From: Owenia fusiformis
Taxonomy: Eukaryota; Annelida; Polychaeta; Sabellida; Oweniidae
Assembly: GCA_903813345.2 (NCBI GenBank)
Contig: CAIIXF020000001.1
Coordinates: 41,571,366-41,635,365, forward strand
Direction of reading: 5' to 3'
Length of the DNA: 64,000 nucleotides
Shown: in pieces, positions 12,601 to 27,600 of the stretch
How the letters are laid out: the number at the start of each line of letters is the position of its first letter
How positions within the stretch are numbered: position 1 is the stretch's first letter
The notes under the pieces: model-generated
What the model was told of the DNA's origin: nothing
The model's database searches: none
The model's input: only the letters and a program-made list of their open reading frames with translations
Made by a program: the position numbers and the translations under genes

Positions 12601-15600
12601 CCGAGGTCCATGCAGGAGCTGATTTTCAAAACCCTCAACATATGTATGCTATTTCTGGGTTACACTCATATGATGATCTGGATGTACAAGACTCAAACTC
12701 GTGTTCGAGCGAGACATTGTCTTTAGAGAATTTGAATGATGCTCAATCATTTGGGGATCAAAGTAGGTCTTGCCCCCGGGCAACCCCCCCATTGAGCATG
12801 AATCCTTACTGTGCCACAATATCGTCCATTGGCGATGTGGTTGATGAACTTGGCATGACCATCGCTGAAACATGTTCGGGTGTCAGCAACGGCTCTCATA
12901 GTTCTGATAAACGGTCGGCATTCGCAATGACTCCTAACGGAGCTGGGGACCAAAGTAGGCTTCGCCCCCGGGCAGCCACCCCATTCAATCTCGTATGCAA
13001 ATCATCATCTGACCAATGTAAACCAGGGGAGCTTCCTCCATCTGAAAAAGAACAAGAAAATGAAATTAACAATTCTGACGACGTCACATTCGACGAATAT
13101 ATACCATCGGAAAATCGGGCCCCAACATATGAATACCCACCTCCTGAAACTATTCCCCAGAATAATCATGCAGATCGGCTAGAACCCACAGTTAATCTAC
13201 TCAAGGCCCCATACCCCAACCATGTACAATCAGACCACAACTATGCATGCCAAACCAATGACAACTTTGTTCTTTTCAACGAGGATTGTGCAGAGGAAAC
13301 GATCGAAAATGCAAACAATAACCACATAAATCACAATATTAACAACGAACATGAAACAATATCTCATTCCAATCAACATTCATTCTCTGTCAATATGGAA
13401 CCTATCTTCCACGATAATATAATACGGGTCAAACTATTGGGTCAACATTGCTACGCCTTACTTGACAGTGGCGCAACAATAAGTGGAATTAATAAAGATT
13501 GGTTCGAAAAATTCCCCTGGGCTCAAAACAACCTTCAAAAATCTGATTGTGGGGGAGTGGAAATAGCAAACGGAACTTCCATGAAAATCACAGGCCTCAT
13601 TAAACTACCCATCATAATAGGTCAAACAACGACAGCAGTTGAATTCCACATAATTGACAATTTAGCTCACCCTGTGATTCTGGGTACCAACTTTTTAACG
13701 GAACACCAAGCAGTAGTAGATTTCTGTAAAAACACTTTAAAATACTCCGTTCCCCGTTCCACTGACATCATTGCCGGAACAAAAGTGACCATACCCGCTA
13801 GATCGGAAGTAGTCCTAACTCTTAACCTCAAGAGAAAAATGCCTGATAATGTACTAGGCATATGCTCACAGCCAGAAAGTGCCGCAAAAAGACCCCTGCT
13901 AATGGCAATTTCATTATCAAAAACATCAAATCAAATGGTCCAAACCAGGCTAGTAAATGCCACTACGGTGGACCTCACAATACAAAACAATGAGAGAATA
14001 GGAAAGTTTGAGTGCATTGATTCCAAGGCTAAAATCATTCCCCTTGATCTTTATACCTCTAAGGGGGAAAGGAAATATCAAACCGGTACTTCAGGTCACA
14101 CTGAAAATAAACAAACAAACCCTGATTTGCAATATGGTAACACTCAATTCATTAATCAACAATACGATGGTTTAAGTGCAAGACCTTTGGAGATAAATGC
14201 CATAAACTCCTTGAACCCTGAGGCCGTACCAACAAAGGGAACATCCGAGACTCTAACAGACAGGTCAAACTGGTCTATTCACTCAGAATTAGATTTCAAA
14301 GATTCAATACTTTCTGAAAATCAAAAATTGGAACTTACCTCCGTTTTAGAAAAGAATGTGGAAGCATTCTCCTCGCCAGGAAATGAATTGGGATTCACGG
14401 ATTTAATTGAACATGAAATCAATTTGAAACCCAATGCGAAGATTTTTAGACAGAGACCATATCCATGCTCCCCTGCAAAAAGAGCCCTTATAACAACTGA
14501 GGTAAATAAACTATTAGACATGGGAGTAGTCCAACCCAGTAAATCAGCATGGAGCGCCCCAATAGTCCTGATCAAAAAGGGTGAAAAGGTTAGATTATGT
14601 GTTGATTGGAGGGGCCTCAATTCAATGACTCAATTCGACGCGTACAGAATGCCAGATTTACAAGAATTACTTGATAGTATGGCCCAAACAAAAGGCCGTT
14701 ACTGGTCGTGCCTCGATATGTTTAAAGCATACTTCCAAGTAAAACTCGCCCCTCAATCTAGGGAACTTACAGCTTTCTCGACTCACGATGGGCTATTCGA
14801 ATTTACACGTTGTGGACAAGGGCTTGTGGGGTCACCTAGTACATTTGTTCGTTTGATGGACCAATTGTTCAGGGGCTTACAATATCAGAATCTATATATC
14901 TACCTAGATGACCTCATCCTGTTCTCCCCCACATGGGATCATCATCTTGCCTTAATTAACGAAACACTGTCCAGGATTAAAAAGGCAGGCCTAAAAATAT
15001 CACTATCAAAATGTCAATGGGGTAAGGACGAAGTACTCTATCTAGGGCACATTCTATCTGAACATGGCTATAAACCAGATCCAGCCAAATGCAAAATGGT
15101 ACGTGATTTCCCTACCCCTAATTCAGTGAAATCAGTAAGAATGTTTCTTGGACTGTCCGGATATTATCGGAGATTCCTCAAAGATTACTCGAGAATTTCA
15201 CGGCCTCTCACAGAACTGACCAAGAAAGATATCGAGTTCGTCTGGGGACCAGAACAACAACAAGCCTTAGACACACTCAAGGCAGGTATTTGTGAACATG
15301 CCATGCTACTCTACCCTGATTTTTCTCTTCCTTTCATCCTGGAAACAGATGCATGTAACAAGGGTCTAGGTGCGTGCCTAACTCAAGAAATCGATGGAAA
15401 GGAGAAAGCCATTTCGTTCAGTGGACGAGCTTTGACTCCCACAGAAGCAAAATACGCCACCATTGACCTAGAACTACTCGCCATTGTGTACGGAGTCAAG
15501 AAATTCAGACACTACCTAGAGGTATCCGAATTCATCATCAGAACAGATCACGCTCCCTTGAAATTTCTGATCAATACAAAGCAATTGAGCGACTCCAAAA

Positions 15601-18600
15601 GAGCGAGATGGATATTGTTTTTGTCACATTTTAGATACACATTAGAGGTCAGGAGCGGTAAATTAAATGCGAATGCAGATTTTGCCTCCAGAGTAGAACA
15701 CACTCCAGTGCAGGATTCAGATCTACAGCAGGAACACCACGAGGAGATACGTAGAATGGTAATGCCAGAATGTCAGCCACAAATTCACGCTGCGATAGGG
15801 AAAACCCCACTATCCCTAGGTAATTTACCCTTCCAGCCTCCCGGCCCAATATCAAAATTGCAGCCAGAAGATTTGAAATTCTTCGATCCACTAGCTAGGT
15901 ACACAGACCAACAGGAAACGTCAACACAAGCAAACACACCCACGCTAGAAGACCTGTGGGACACGTACGAAACCGACCCCGACTCAACAAAACAGTATCA
16001 TACCCAAAGTCACTCAGCCAAACAAACTACGGATGTTGATATGGACCAAACAACTTCAGAAGTATTGAACCCCATACCGAGCGATATTATCATGGAAACC
16101 ACAGACACAGAGGCCACAGCAAACCCCGTTCACAAAATTACTACGGATAGGCCTACGCAAAGAACGACAAATCTGAATAACCATTCGACGGCTTCGACAA
16201 GTGAAACCGCTAACGAACCGGGAACTCCACCCGCGCCTGACGAACAGCAAGATGAAATGGCAAATATCCAGGAAACTGACACGATAAATAGCCAAGCAGA
16301 CCCGTACACCAATACACCCGAGATGGAGGAATTAAGGCAGCTACAACTCACCGACCCTTTCTGCAGCCCATTAATTCAATATTTACATACAAATGTACTA
16401 CCAGATAACAACAGCGAGGCCAGAAAATTGTTGTTACAGGCAGATAGCTTCCTTATGATTGACAACGTCCTGTATCACAAACATTACGACCATCACTCCC
16501 ACGCCATGATAAATAGGCTAGTTATACCCAATTGTCTAGTTGACACCATTCTCTTCGCATCCCATGATCAGATTCTTAGCGGACATCTAGGCATCCTTAA
16601 AACAAAGGCAAGGGTATTACAAAAGTATTACTGGCCGAAACAATCACAAGATGTTGAAAATTGGGTGAAATCATGCGTACCATGTAATTCACGCAGAATT
16701 CGGAGAAAACACGAACAACCAATTCAGCCTATTCCAGCGCCATCGGCAGTCTGGGAAATGATTAGTATTGACACATTAGGGCCCCTGACAATAACACATG
16801 ACAAAAACAGATTCATTATATGTATCTCTGATCATTTATCCAAATACTCCATAGCACTAGCAACCCCAGATCAACAGGCTGCAACAGTGGCGACATTACT
16901 CTTTCACCGAGTAATATGTATTTTTGGCTGCCCAGAGGTCATAATATCCGACAACGGGACTAATTACGTGAGTCAACTCGTCCAAGAGCTATGCAAAATG
17001 TTCCTCATTGATAAAAGACAAACTCTACCGTATAACCCCCGTGCAAACGGCCTCATTGAAGCAGGGAACAAAATCCTCGCAAAAATGCTCTCCATATATG
17101 TGTCACAACACCACAAAGATTGGGACGTCTATCTACCTTCCGTTGTGTTTGCCTACAATGCATCGGTTCACGCCTCCACCCAGATCATACCATCGATGCT
17201 TGTATTTGGTAGGGTACCAAAACTCCCTATCGACACCCAATACAAAATACCCTCAGACGCCCCCAGAGACATACAAGATCATCTCAAAAGCACCCTCAGC
17301 CAAGTGGCAGAATGCGAACATATGGCCACAAAAATACTACAAAGCCAGAAGGAGAAAATGAAAGCAGACCATGACCGCCGGACAGAACATAAGTTCATTA
17401 AATTCCAAGTAGGCGATTGTGTGTACTTAAAGGTCCCTCCCAAAAATAAGGCACTGTCACACAAACTAAACTTCACACATCAAGGTCCATTCACAATAGT
17501 GCAAATAACAAACAATGAGCTAAATGCTACATTACGCAGACTAAGCAATGGTACACTATACCCCAAATCTGTACATGTGGGCAGGCTCAGTAAAGCGGAG
17601 TACAGATGGCCCCGCCCAGAACCGCCAGATAATTACGAACCACATACAGAAACCCCCGGGCCAGACACAGTTGCCCATAATCTCGAAGATGCACAACCCC
17701 CCGCTCAGACAGACAAATATCCAATCGGGAATACCAAAGCGACCTCCAAGCCGAAGACCGACAATCAAAAAGAGACATCTCGGAAACTCACAAAGAACGA
17801 CTTGCAGGGAACACCAATTCCTACACCAATACCTACACCTCAGGACATCGACAGTGAGAGTGACGAGGATACAGAAGACGAATTCTACGAGATCGCCGAC
17901 ATATTAAAGTCAAGGAAACTCAAGAATGGCACTAAACAATATTTTGTCAGCTGGAAGAACTATGATCCTTCCCACAACAGCTGGGTCGATTTCAACGATC
18001 TCTCAGAAGACATGAAGTTATGGGCTTTACAAGAATTTCAAGATCCCAAGAAAAAAAGGCAAACCAAGAAAAAATACAAACGCCGACACTAAATTAAAAT
18101 TATAACGTTGACCTTAAAATGTTATATTCTCCCTCAATCTAAGACCAATATCATCAAAGCTGTACCAATCGCAAACCAAAGTATTAACATATTATGCACG
18201 CGCGCATACCATCCAACACAATTCACATTCTCCATTCTATCTTATCCCCATAACATTCACATACAAATATTTGAATGTAATAGAATCAAAATTAATACTT
18301 ATAAGAAACACCCCTGTTATCAAGTCGCAAGTCACGTTAGCGATAATCAACCTGATATTGTGGAATATTACCTAATGATACCTATAAACCAACAAATATT
18401 ATTCGGGTCACAATACATTTCGGATCTGCACGGATTCAACAACACTTAGGTAAGAACTAATCTCGTACTTCATTACTATTTAACCAAGACCGCAATTCAG
18501 ATAATTCACACTCAAAGCGGCTTGTTAAATCCATATTTAATACCAAATTATTTAATCTATATGAATACTTAAAGAGGGCAATATATATTTCAAGTTTACT

Positions 18601-21600
18601 ATTAAGCCTCTAGAATACAATTGATTAGCAAAAATAAGTTCTTCCTAATAAGCAATTTGTATCATGCCTGGAATCACTCTCATCTTTGGAAACCAGGGTT
18701 CTATACCTTTGACTGGTTTACAATATAATTTCATTAGAAGATCAAACCTTCTCGCTGATACCTATGAACATATATGCAAAGAGAAATTGGCGGAAGCCAC
18801 CATCATAGTCCCAGATCACATCAGATTAAGCGAATTTCACCTTTTTCGGACCAGATACAAATCCTACACTGAAAATGGTTTTGTCAGATATAACCTTGGC
18901 ATTATTCAAAGGCTACAAAAAGAATGTAGAGACATAACAGATTTCTTTGAATTTAGAGATATACCTTCCACGCTTCAGTCAAAATGTCTCGTAACAATCC
19001 AAAACCAAGTGACATTCCCTGATATTAGTAATCTACCCCTTCCAATATCCCTCCAACAACGGTTGAAATTCGCGGATTTTTAAATTTATTTCTCATCTCA
19101 ACATTCAAAAATCCACATGCAACAATAAGCTTCTTTTCTATTCGAAAAAAAATGGCTTAAAATATACAAACAAAGAAAAAAATTGATAATGGACTCATTT
19201 TAACTAGGGAATATTTAGAACGCTCCACAAGTAACTCATGGGTCGAAGATAAACGGTATTAAAAGGCCCATATAGATACAAATAAACTTGAAAATGACTC
19301 TCACACTTCAGTAAAGACGCATCGGTACTCGTACATCACTTTGTTCTTGAACAAGGACCTACTTCACCTAGCCATAATTGCATGTAATCTCGACGCAATC
19401 AAACTCATCTTTCTATTACCTAGTTCAAACTATTTCTAGTCAAACGGCTGCTCAACTGTCCCTCAAAAATAATTCAATATTGACATGAAACAAAACAAAA
19501 TGAAAACAAAAAGAAAAAAAAAAAGAAAGAAAATAGAATGAGTAAATGATAAGGAGAAGAACCTCTTTATATACAGATATATTTAGAATTTTAATAAACG
19601 ATATACCATTAACATATCCCTGTTCGCGGGTCTAAAAAGTGAATAATGCGCATATAAAATGTAATAGGTGGCCACCTTCATATCATATGGATGCTTCATA
19701 TAATTATCTACTTTCCTTCAAAAGGACAGATTCACTCTCCGCGCGGAGAATTATAATAAACAATTATTTAAACCCAAGCATCCTAAGAGAAACGAGGTTA
19801 AAACAAAACAGCAAACAAAAGAGACCGGCCATTAGATATACAGGGCCCGATATTTAAAATCTACTTTATTGCCCAAGCTAAAAACCTGCGCGAAAAATCA
19901 CTGCGTCCCTATCGACCCATTGTGTCAAATATTTAAGGAATAAAATACGAACATGCATTACACACACACACACACACACACACAATTGAGCAGCCTACAC
20001 GATATTGAAAATCCCAGGCCCACAAGGTCAAAAAGAAGAAACTCTATAATAAACAAAAAAAGCCTAAAATCTAACCTCATGACGCAACGCCAGCATCACG
20101 TGACCACAGTTCATGCAAGACTCATATATTTATTGCCCAACCCAAGCCACTTCAACATTGCTCCTCGGGATCACCACCAAGACACATCTAAGCCACTAAC
20201 ACATTAATTCTTTGAATCAACACCAAGACACGTCACGCACCATGGACACAGCAATGGACAAATTGGTAAGTCTCTGTTTAATTTTACTTACTACTACAAG
20301 TACTCATTGCCTAGACCTACCACCCTCTATGCAAATTAGCCAAGACACTTCTATGCCTACTAGTCTTTTAAATAGATTGAATTTTGGAGTTATAATTAAG
20401 CGACAAGGACTTATGACACCGTCAAACGACGATTATTGGCAACATAGTTTCGGGCTCAAAAGATTTTCGCTTCCAAATATACTACGAAGAACTCCTAAAG
20501 TCAGATGCAATACTCTTTTTCACAAAGAATTCTATAATGACTGCGAACAAATAGCATCCCTTTTAATTGATTATGCACCGCTCATCCAACATACGGCGGA
20601 CAAAATTCATTCCTGTACTTTGGATATCGATAATCTACTCCCAAAAACTCACAAAGTCACTCTTAACACTAATCGACGACATCGTCGAGGATTATTAAAC
20701 TTCGGCAGTGAAATACTTTCAGCGCTAATTGGAACACCTTCACGCAAAGAAATATCAAATGTTTGGAGACATCTCCAAGAAATTGAAAAGGTCATTAACT
20801 CTACTTCTGAAAACACGGTACAATACAGACAACACCTCTCCTCATACATGATCACCAATAATAAGCGACTAGATAACTTGAACCATGCAACTGCCAATAA
20901 CCACGCAGCATTTCAAAACATTTATAATACCATAACAAATTTAACTTCAGTTCTAGCCTCGCAGGGCCGCTACTATGATAAACTCTCATTGGCCTTACAA
21001 ATAAACTCTGAATTACTAAAAATGATCCTTAGATTCTGTGTGCTTCAACTTTCAGCCCTCCAGCAACACGAAATTGAATGTAATCAACATCTAAGTGCAA
21101 TATCCCAATTAGTACAAGGTAGTCTGCCACCCCATTTAATTTCTCCCTCAACACTGAAATTGGCCCTGTCAGATATCCAATCTACCCTTCGCTCCTCACA
21201 TCCCAATTTTCGAATATCCTACTTGGATCCCCATTATTACTACAAAAATAGTAACCCCACCTTTCTGGTCACCGAGAATACAATAACAATTTCGATTAGA
21301 GTCGCCATTTCAAGCTCCGATTATCTCTTCAATCTATATCAGATGCACCACATGCATATGCCAATTCCGCTCGATTTAAGTAATAAACGGACCCCAAACC
21401 ACTCCACGTCAATTTCAGACCTTTCCCCTTATTTCGCCATATCTCATGATTTAGATTTCTACATAGAACTAAATTTGCAACAATTTTCTGACTGCACCGG
21501 ATCTCACCTACTACATTGTACAACCGTCTTCAATCTAAAACAAATTTCTACTCAGCCCTCGTGTAACTCAGCACTATTCTTTAATGATCCCATTCAAATA

Positions 21601-24600
21601 AATAAACTATGCTCGTTTATGTACCATATTAACGCCCCACAATCAGATCAAATAATCACGCTAACGCCAACTAAATCGCTTATACATTCTAATGATAAAT
21701 TCTGGACCATTAGATGTGATGATTCAATGCCGAAAAGGGTTCCAGCGTGCAGGGGGGTTTGTATTATAACCAGGAAATGCCATTGCTCCTTGGAAGGTCA
21801 AAATTTCATCTTACCCAAAACCCTCTCAAGCTGCAATCACACCTCGAAGTCATTCGTTTCAAGGGCACACCACTTCAATTTAGCCTTTCTACAGACTTTC
21901 GACTACAATTTAACCTCTTTAAAGAAACTGTCAGCATCATCCCACTTGACTTCAGATCTATCAGTACAACTACCCAACCTTACTTTCTACTCTGCGGACT
22001 GGAATAAGGTCTTAATGACTTCCAAAACAACTTCATTTAAAATGTCACGACTAACCGAAGCCCTTAAAAATACGGATGTACCATTTTTGTCACCTATCGA
22101 TCAAGTACAACATGTCCAAACGGACTTATCAGGATTAAGGGAACCACTCAGTTGGCTATCAGACAAATCACTATCATCCATTACCCTGATCTCAATCATC
22201 TTGGCTCTAGTATCGTTTGTAATGTCATCTTATTTATTCTGTCGTATAGTATGTTGTGTTGCACTCATACCGCAACCAGCCAAGGCGGCCACATTGTTCC
22301 TACCCACGGATCACCCAGTATTCGCACCAACAGTTCCCCTCCCACAGCAAGCAGCCTTCCCTTCTAATATTCTGTCTATTTTAAGCTTTATACTATCCTT
22401 GTATATAACATACAAACTCTTCAAAAAGCTGACTGGTATCATAAGGGCCTTCCGTAGATACTTCTGCCTCAGGAATATCGCCTCATGTGAACTGAAATTA
22501 TTGATGATGTGCCCCACCAACTATTGTATTGTATCGGTGACCAACATTCCACTGGATTACGTAAGTAACATCAAAAGCTCTACTGGAGGACCCGTAGACT
22601 GTAGCGTAAGTACACATGTACTCTGGCCCCACCTTGATATAGATTGGGCGGACATGACTATTCAAACTCTTGATCCAAATCTTGCAATCCAACTTCCTAC
22701 TTCAATTCGAGTCCCACTCACTACGATATCCAGTCTCAACCAGGTCCTGAAACAAAAGCCAATATTCAGAATTATTATCAAGATTGATGGCCAACACTTA
22801 TACGTACCGCACTTATAATTGTAAAGTAGACATTTACATATATTTAGGGGACAAACATCACAAAATAAGCATATAGAAAGGACCTGCGTTCCGACAAAAT
22901 TTGATATCTACAACATAATGCCGAAACAACACATTTCATGCCCCGTTTCAAGTGAACATATTTATATATCAAACTAAAACAAAGTCGTTCACATGGTTTA
23001 TTCTCTTTACAGTGCACAATACTGAATGCTGCTTTGCCCGAGGAAGTCTGGGACGAGCTCGCCCAGCTACAATCCCAAGACGAAAATCAGACATCGCAAG
23101 TTGAGTTGCCCGAGCTGTGGCCAGCACCTTCAACATCAGATAACCCTCCCATCCTCGAGGCCTTTACGACAGTTAACCAGGGAGCCACTCAGTGGGCCTC
23201 AACATCAAATGGCCCTCCTATCCTTCACCAAGAGGCGATGGGAGATGATCTAAAACTAACACAGCAGAACGACCAAGAAGCGGCGGTACAACTTCTTGAG
23301 CTGGGGTCAGTTACCTCACTAGACCCATTGGACGAGCTGATGAGGGACCTGGACTCGTCCCTGGAGGCCACAAACCGTATACCAATCGATGGGGCGTGGG
23401 ATAGTACCCCCACTATCTCCATCCCCTTCGGAACCCCAGGGACGAGAGTAAATGCAATGTGCACTTTGTGCACAAACCCCACAATTCGTCAACGGGTAAT
23501 AACCGACGCGGCCCCAACCCCTGGACAAACGCAGACGGCGGTACTCTTCGCAGTACACCCTGGTACCAACTACCAGGCACTGTACTGTGAGGACTGCCGG
23601 TACATCACCATGTTTTCTATTTTCCCGTCTGCATAAATTCACTTAACTTCACAAACCCTACAGTCATATGGCCCAATCTCCCAAAAAGTAATCAGTTCAA
23701 CATCGTCATAGAAATCATGCATAATCACGTCAATGAATTTTTCAAGTCACCCCTCAAAATTAAAATTAATCATCCCAATTTGCATGGCATTACACAGCTT
23801 ATACCATTCCAGTTTTCATGCATAAAACCTATCAAATCCAGTTTAATGATGCCCCTTACTTCCTGAGATACATTCGCTAAATCGGTCATAAATAGCTACG
23901 AATATTACCGAGGGCCATTTTGACCTGTACTTCCTGATGTTTACGTTCTACTTACGACTCACTTTCTTCTTTGACATTAATCAGACAAATAGGGCCTCCT
24001 CTGGAAATTGTTCGCCGCTCTTTCAGGAACACAACTCTTTATATTCATTCTAGCTTCATTTGTACTTCAATGCAACGTATAGTTGATCCTTCGCTACTTT
24101 ACACTGTTCTTACTGCTTAAATTAAATCAAATAGGATAAATTCATCTGACCTATGTACTGTTACACCCACCAATTCGCGTTGTTATCACCTTTACAATGT
24201 GCTAAACTTATACCGCACTCGATAAGTACAACTTATCGCGTGTCTCTTCAAAACTTACACAGTCCAGAGCCGAAATTATGCACTGTTAGAAAGTTCCGAC
24301 CCGAACTATTCTGTTCATAAGTATTTGTTACAATGTGTCTGACACACCCCATACATCGTGATGTTCATCTCCCGTATATTTTCCAGGATCAATTCCGATA
24401 TTCTTATTTTTCAATGGCTTATGTTGGTCCCCTGTGGGATTCCCAAGTATCAAATTGTTACACTAAAGCGATTTTATATTGACCATTCTAGATACTTTTA
24501 TTCCGTTCTTCCTGACCCGTTATCTCACTTCTCATTTGCTGGCTCTGGACAAATTTGCTTTACATTAGATTCCATAATTTGCCTTACTGGAAACAAGACT

Positions 24601-27600
24601 CAGGTCAAACGCTCCATAATTTACCGGTTCGAATATCGAAATTTCTTCAACCATATTACGTTATAAAATAGTGCCACTGCAGTTCATGCTTTCGGAACCA
24701 ACAAGGGGCAATATATATACACCTGACTCTTGCTTCATTTTTTGTGTCGGGCAGTTGCAGGCCCCACGGCAAATTATTATCTGGTAATACTGTACCACAC
24801 GCCCATTATTGCAAAATGGGATTACAAATGAATCAACTATTAGTTCGGCTTGGTCTTCCCACCACGTCTGATTATTTTATAATTACAGCCAATCAGTCAA
24901 CGGGGCCATACGCGGTGGGAACACCATATTCGTACTTTAGTTCATGCTTTGAGATTCAGCTCAGAGCCATAATGTAAGTTAACTTAAGCATACGAACTAT
25001 ATTTACATATTATTGTACATACAGAACTAACATATATATTACGAGTTTTAATGCAACAGGAAACGAGTTGAAACTCATATTTTCACTACTTAACGTACTA
25101 TATTTTCACTTCATGCTCAGTTTATGTACCTTATGTCTCCACAATCATGAGTTTATCAGAATGCACGACAACCATAGCTTATTATATTTCAAGCATTCTG
25201 GGCTTCTAGTTATGAACACCAGTACCCTTAACAGAAATTGTTTATTCTCTTTTAGTGATTCTCGTGATTCTCCTATCGTTGAATTTGTTTGCCGTTTGTG
25301 CATACTGTTAATCTAAATTGTCACTCCATTCGACAGCAGCAAGTTATCATATAATACGTTAGGCGGTATTAAATCTAATCTAACCTCATGCCATCTCTTA
25401 AGGGTTCCATATGTGAACTGCACGTAAGTCAGTCTATTCTGAAATTATTCGACGTGGTCGTATCATCATTTACATTATGCCACGTGATGCAACTTAGGAG
25501 CATGCTATTATTCCACTTCTTCAGTATCATGGTCCAATCTATGAGTAGCCAATTATCACTTGGTAGCCTATTACCCTCTTAAACACCAACTACAACGTTT
25601 GAAATCACCGAATGTTCAGGGCACCGGGTGTGCACCATACAGACATTGTGCTCAGTGATGCAATATATTCACGGCCATTACCCTCAAACTCCGGCTTGCA
25701 ATCAGGACACATAACGCCTTCAGGAAGGAGCGATTTCCGGGCTAGCACGACAGACCATCATCGTGCATGAACGTGCCTTTTCCTGAACTCCAACCGAACT
25801 CTATAAACGTTATCTTCTACAATTTACGCATGATATGCGTGATGAACGACTCGACAAATTTATTGTGCAGGACACGGTTGTAAGAACTTATATATATCAA
25901 CGACACTACGAATTTATTGTGCAGGGCACGGTCGTAAGAACTATTATATTTATATACGACACTACAAATTTATTGTGCAGGGCACGGCTGTAAGAACTAC
26001 TATATATATCAATGTACTCAGTCCAGAATACGCCTAAGGATCAATCCCGGATCAATTGCGTTTATCGTATGTACAGCCCTCGACCACCACGCTGTACGAC
26101 ACGCAGGAGTCTCTCAGTGATATCCCATAATGAACATTATATCCAGGCGTATATCCATGAACAATACTAGGACAATTCGTAATGTCCAGTGTGTATAACC
26201 AACGATCATCCAGTTATACGCCACACAGCCGTCCGACAACTTACATCCTCTGCCACAACTAGTTATACGGAACTCTGACACTTACGTCGTTGTGCATTCC
26301 GAGCTCGACGCTATCCATCTGGCGAGTGACTGTCGTCCTATCCCCATTACCACACCGTTCCGGTCCAAATACTGTGTCAGCTAGAACTTTACTCATTTGC
26401 CATCATGGGTAACATATACGCAGACCACTATCCCTAGTACTGGCTATCAATTATTCCAGAACTGCTCAATGGACTATTCTAATCTGCAATTATTTCTGTT
26501 GCATCACGGGGGCTAGTTTTCAATAATAGTATTCACATACTTTGCTATTGCTCAATAACAGTGTTCACATACTTTACTGTTGCTCAATGATAGAGTTCAC
26601 ATACTTTACTATTGTTCAATAACAGTGTTCACATACTTTACTGTTACTCAATAATAGAGTTCACATACTTTACTGTTATTCAATAATAGTGTTCACATAC
26701 TTTACTGTTGCTCAATTACAGTGTTCACATACTTTACTGTTATCTAATAATAGTGTTCACATACTTTACTGTTGCTCAATAATAGAGTTCGCATACTTTA
26801 CTAATGCTCAATGATAGTGTTCACACATTTTACTGTTGCTATATATATATATATATATATCCATTGTATTTTATTTGTATATTACCAGAGGTACATGCTG
26901 TCTAATATTCCGTAAGGTTATACCATTGAATATCCCACGGGGCTTAGCTTATATAAAGATGGCTGCACCCGAGCCCAGTATTTTCTTCTGAATCCAAACC
27001 TATTAACACGCCAACTTTGTCTGGAAATTTGTTCCAATCATCTTGGCCCATGGTTTATTCAATGGAATAAAAAATAACAACTTATTCGCAAGATGAATAA
27101 GCTGTAATTATGGAATGTCTCTAAAACTATACATCCATTTCATATATATATACTATTACCGGTCACATTCCATTTAATACCATAGGTGTCCACCTCTCTT
27201 GGGTCATCTCATGCGCTCCTTGCACACGGGGCCGTGTGCCACCAACGGGGGGGCGTATGTTATGACTCAAGGGAACAGACACAATCATAAAAAAACCATA
27301 ACAGTTATTTACATACATAATTAATTATTAACCCTGTACTGCCTGAACCTATGACCCTTCTTGCACTATGACATTGAATATTCATTTTACTTACCGTTGA
27401 CCTAACATCTTAAACATTCATAAGGCACTGGCCATTTACAATAAAATATATAAGGAACGGGAACTGGTCTCTAGGGAGTTCTCGAGGTAGCCAGGCAGTA
27501 CAGGGATCTAATCTGTATATTGATATCACATTAATTTACAACGAAATAAAGAGATAGAAATTATTTATTGATTTAAATCCTGAGTTGGTTGATAAGTATT

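Noticed and set aside
18108-18449. 113-codon open stretch after pol as a separate gene
   Set aside because: It has no ATG and no recognisable motif; kept only as a note in the spacer entry.
24361-24666. 102-codon open stretch in the 3' region of the retroelement
   Set aside because: No similarity, no supporting context, and comparable stretches occur by chance here.
26517-26839. 32-bp regular repeats as a CRISPR array
   Set aside because: Repeats are directly adjacent without unique spacers, and the context is a eukaryotic retroelement.
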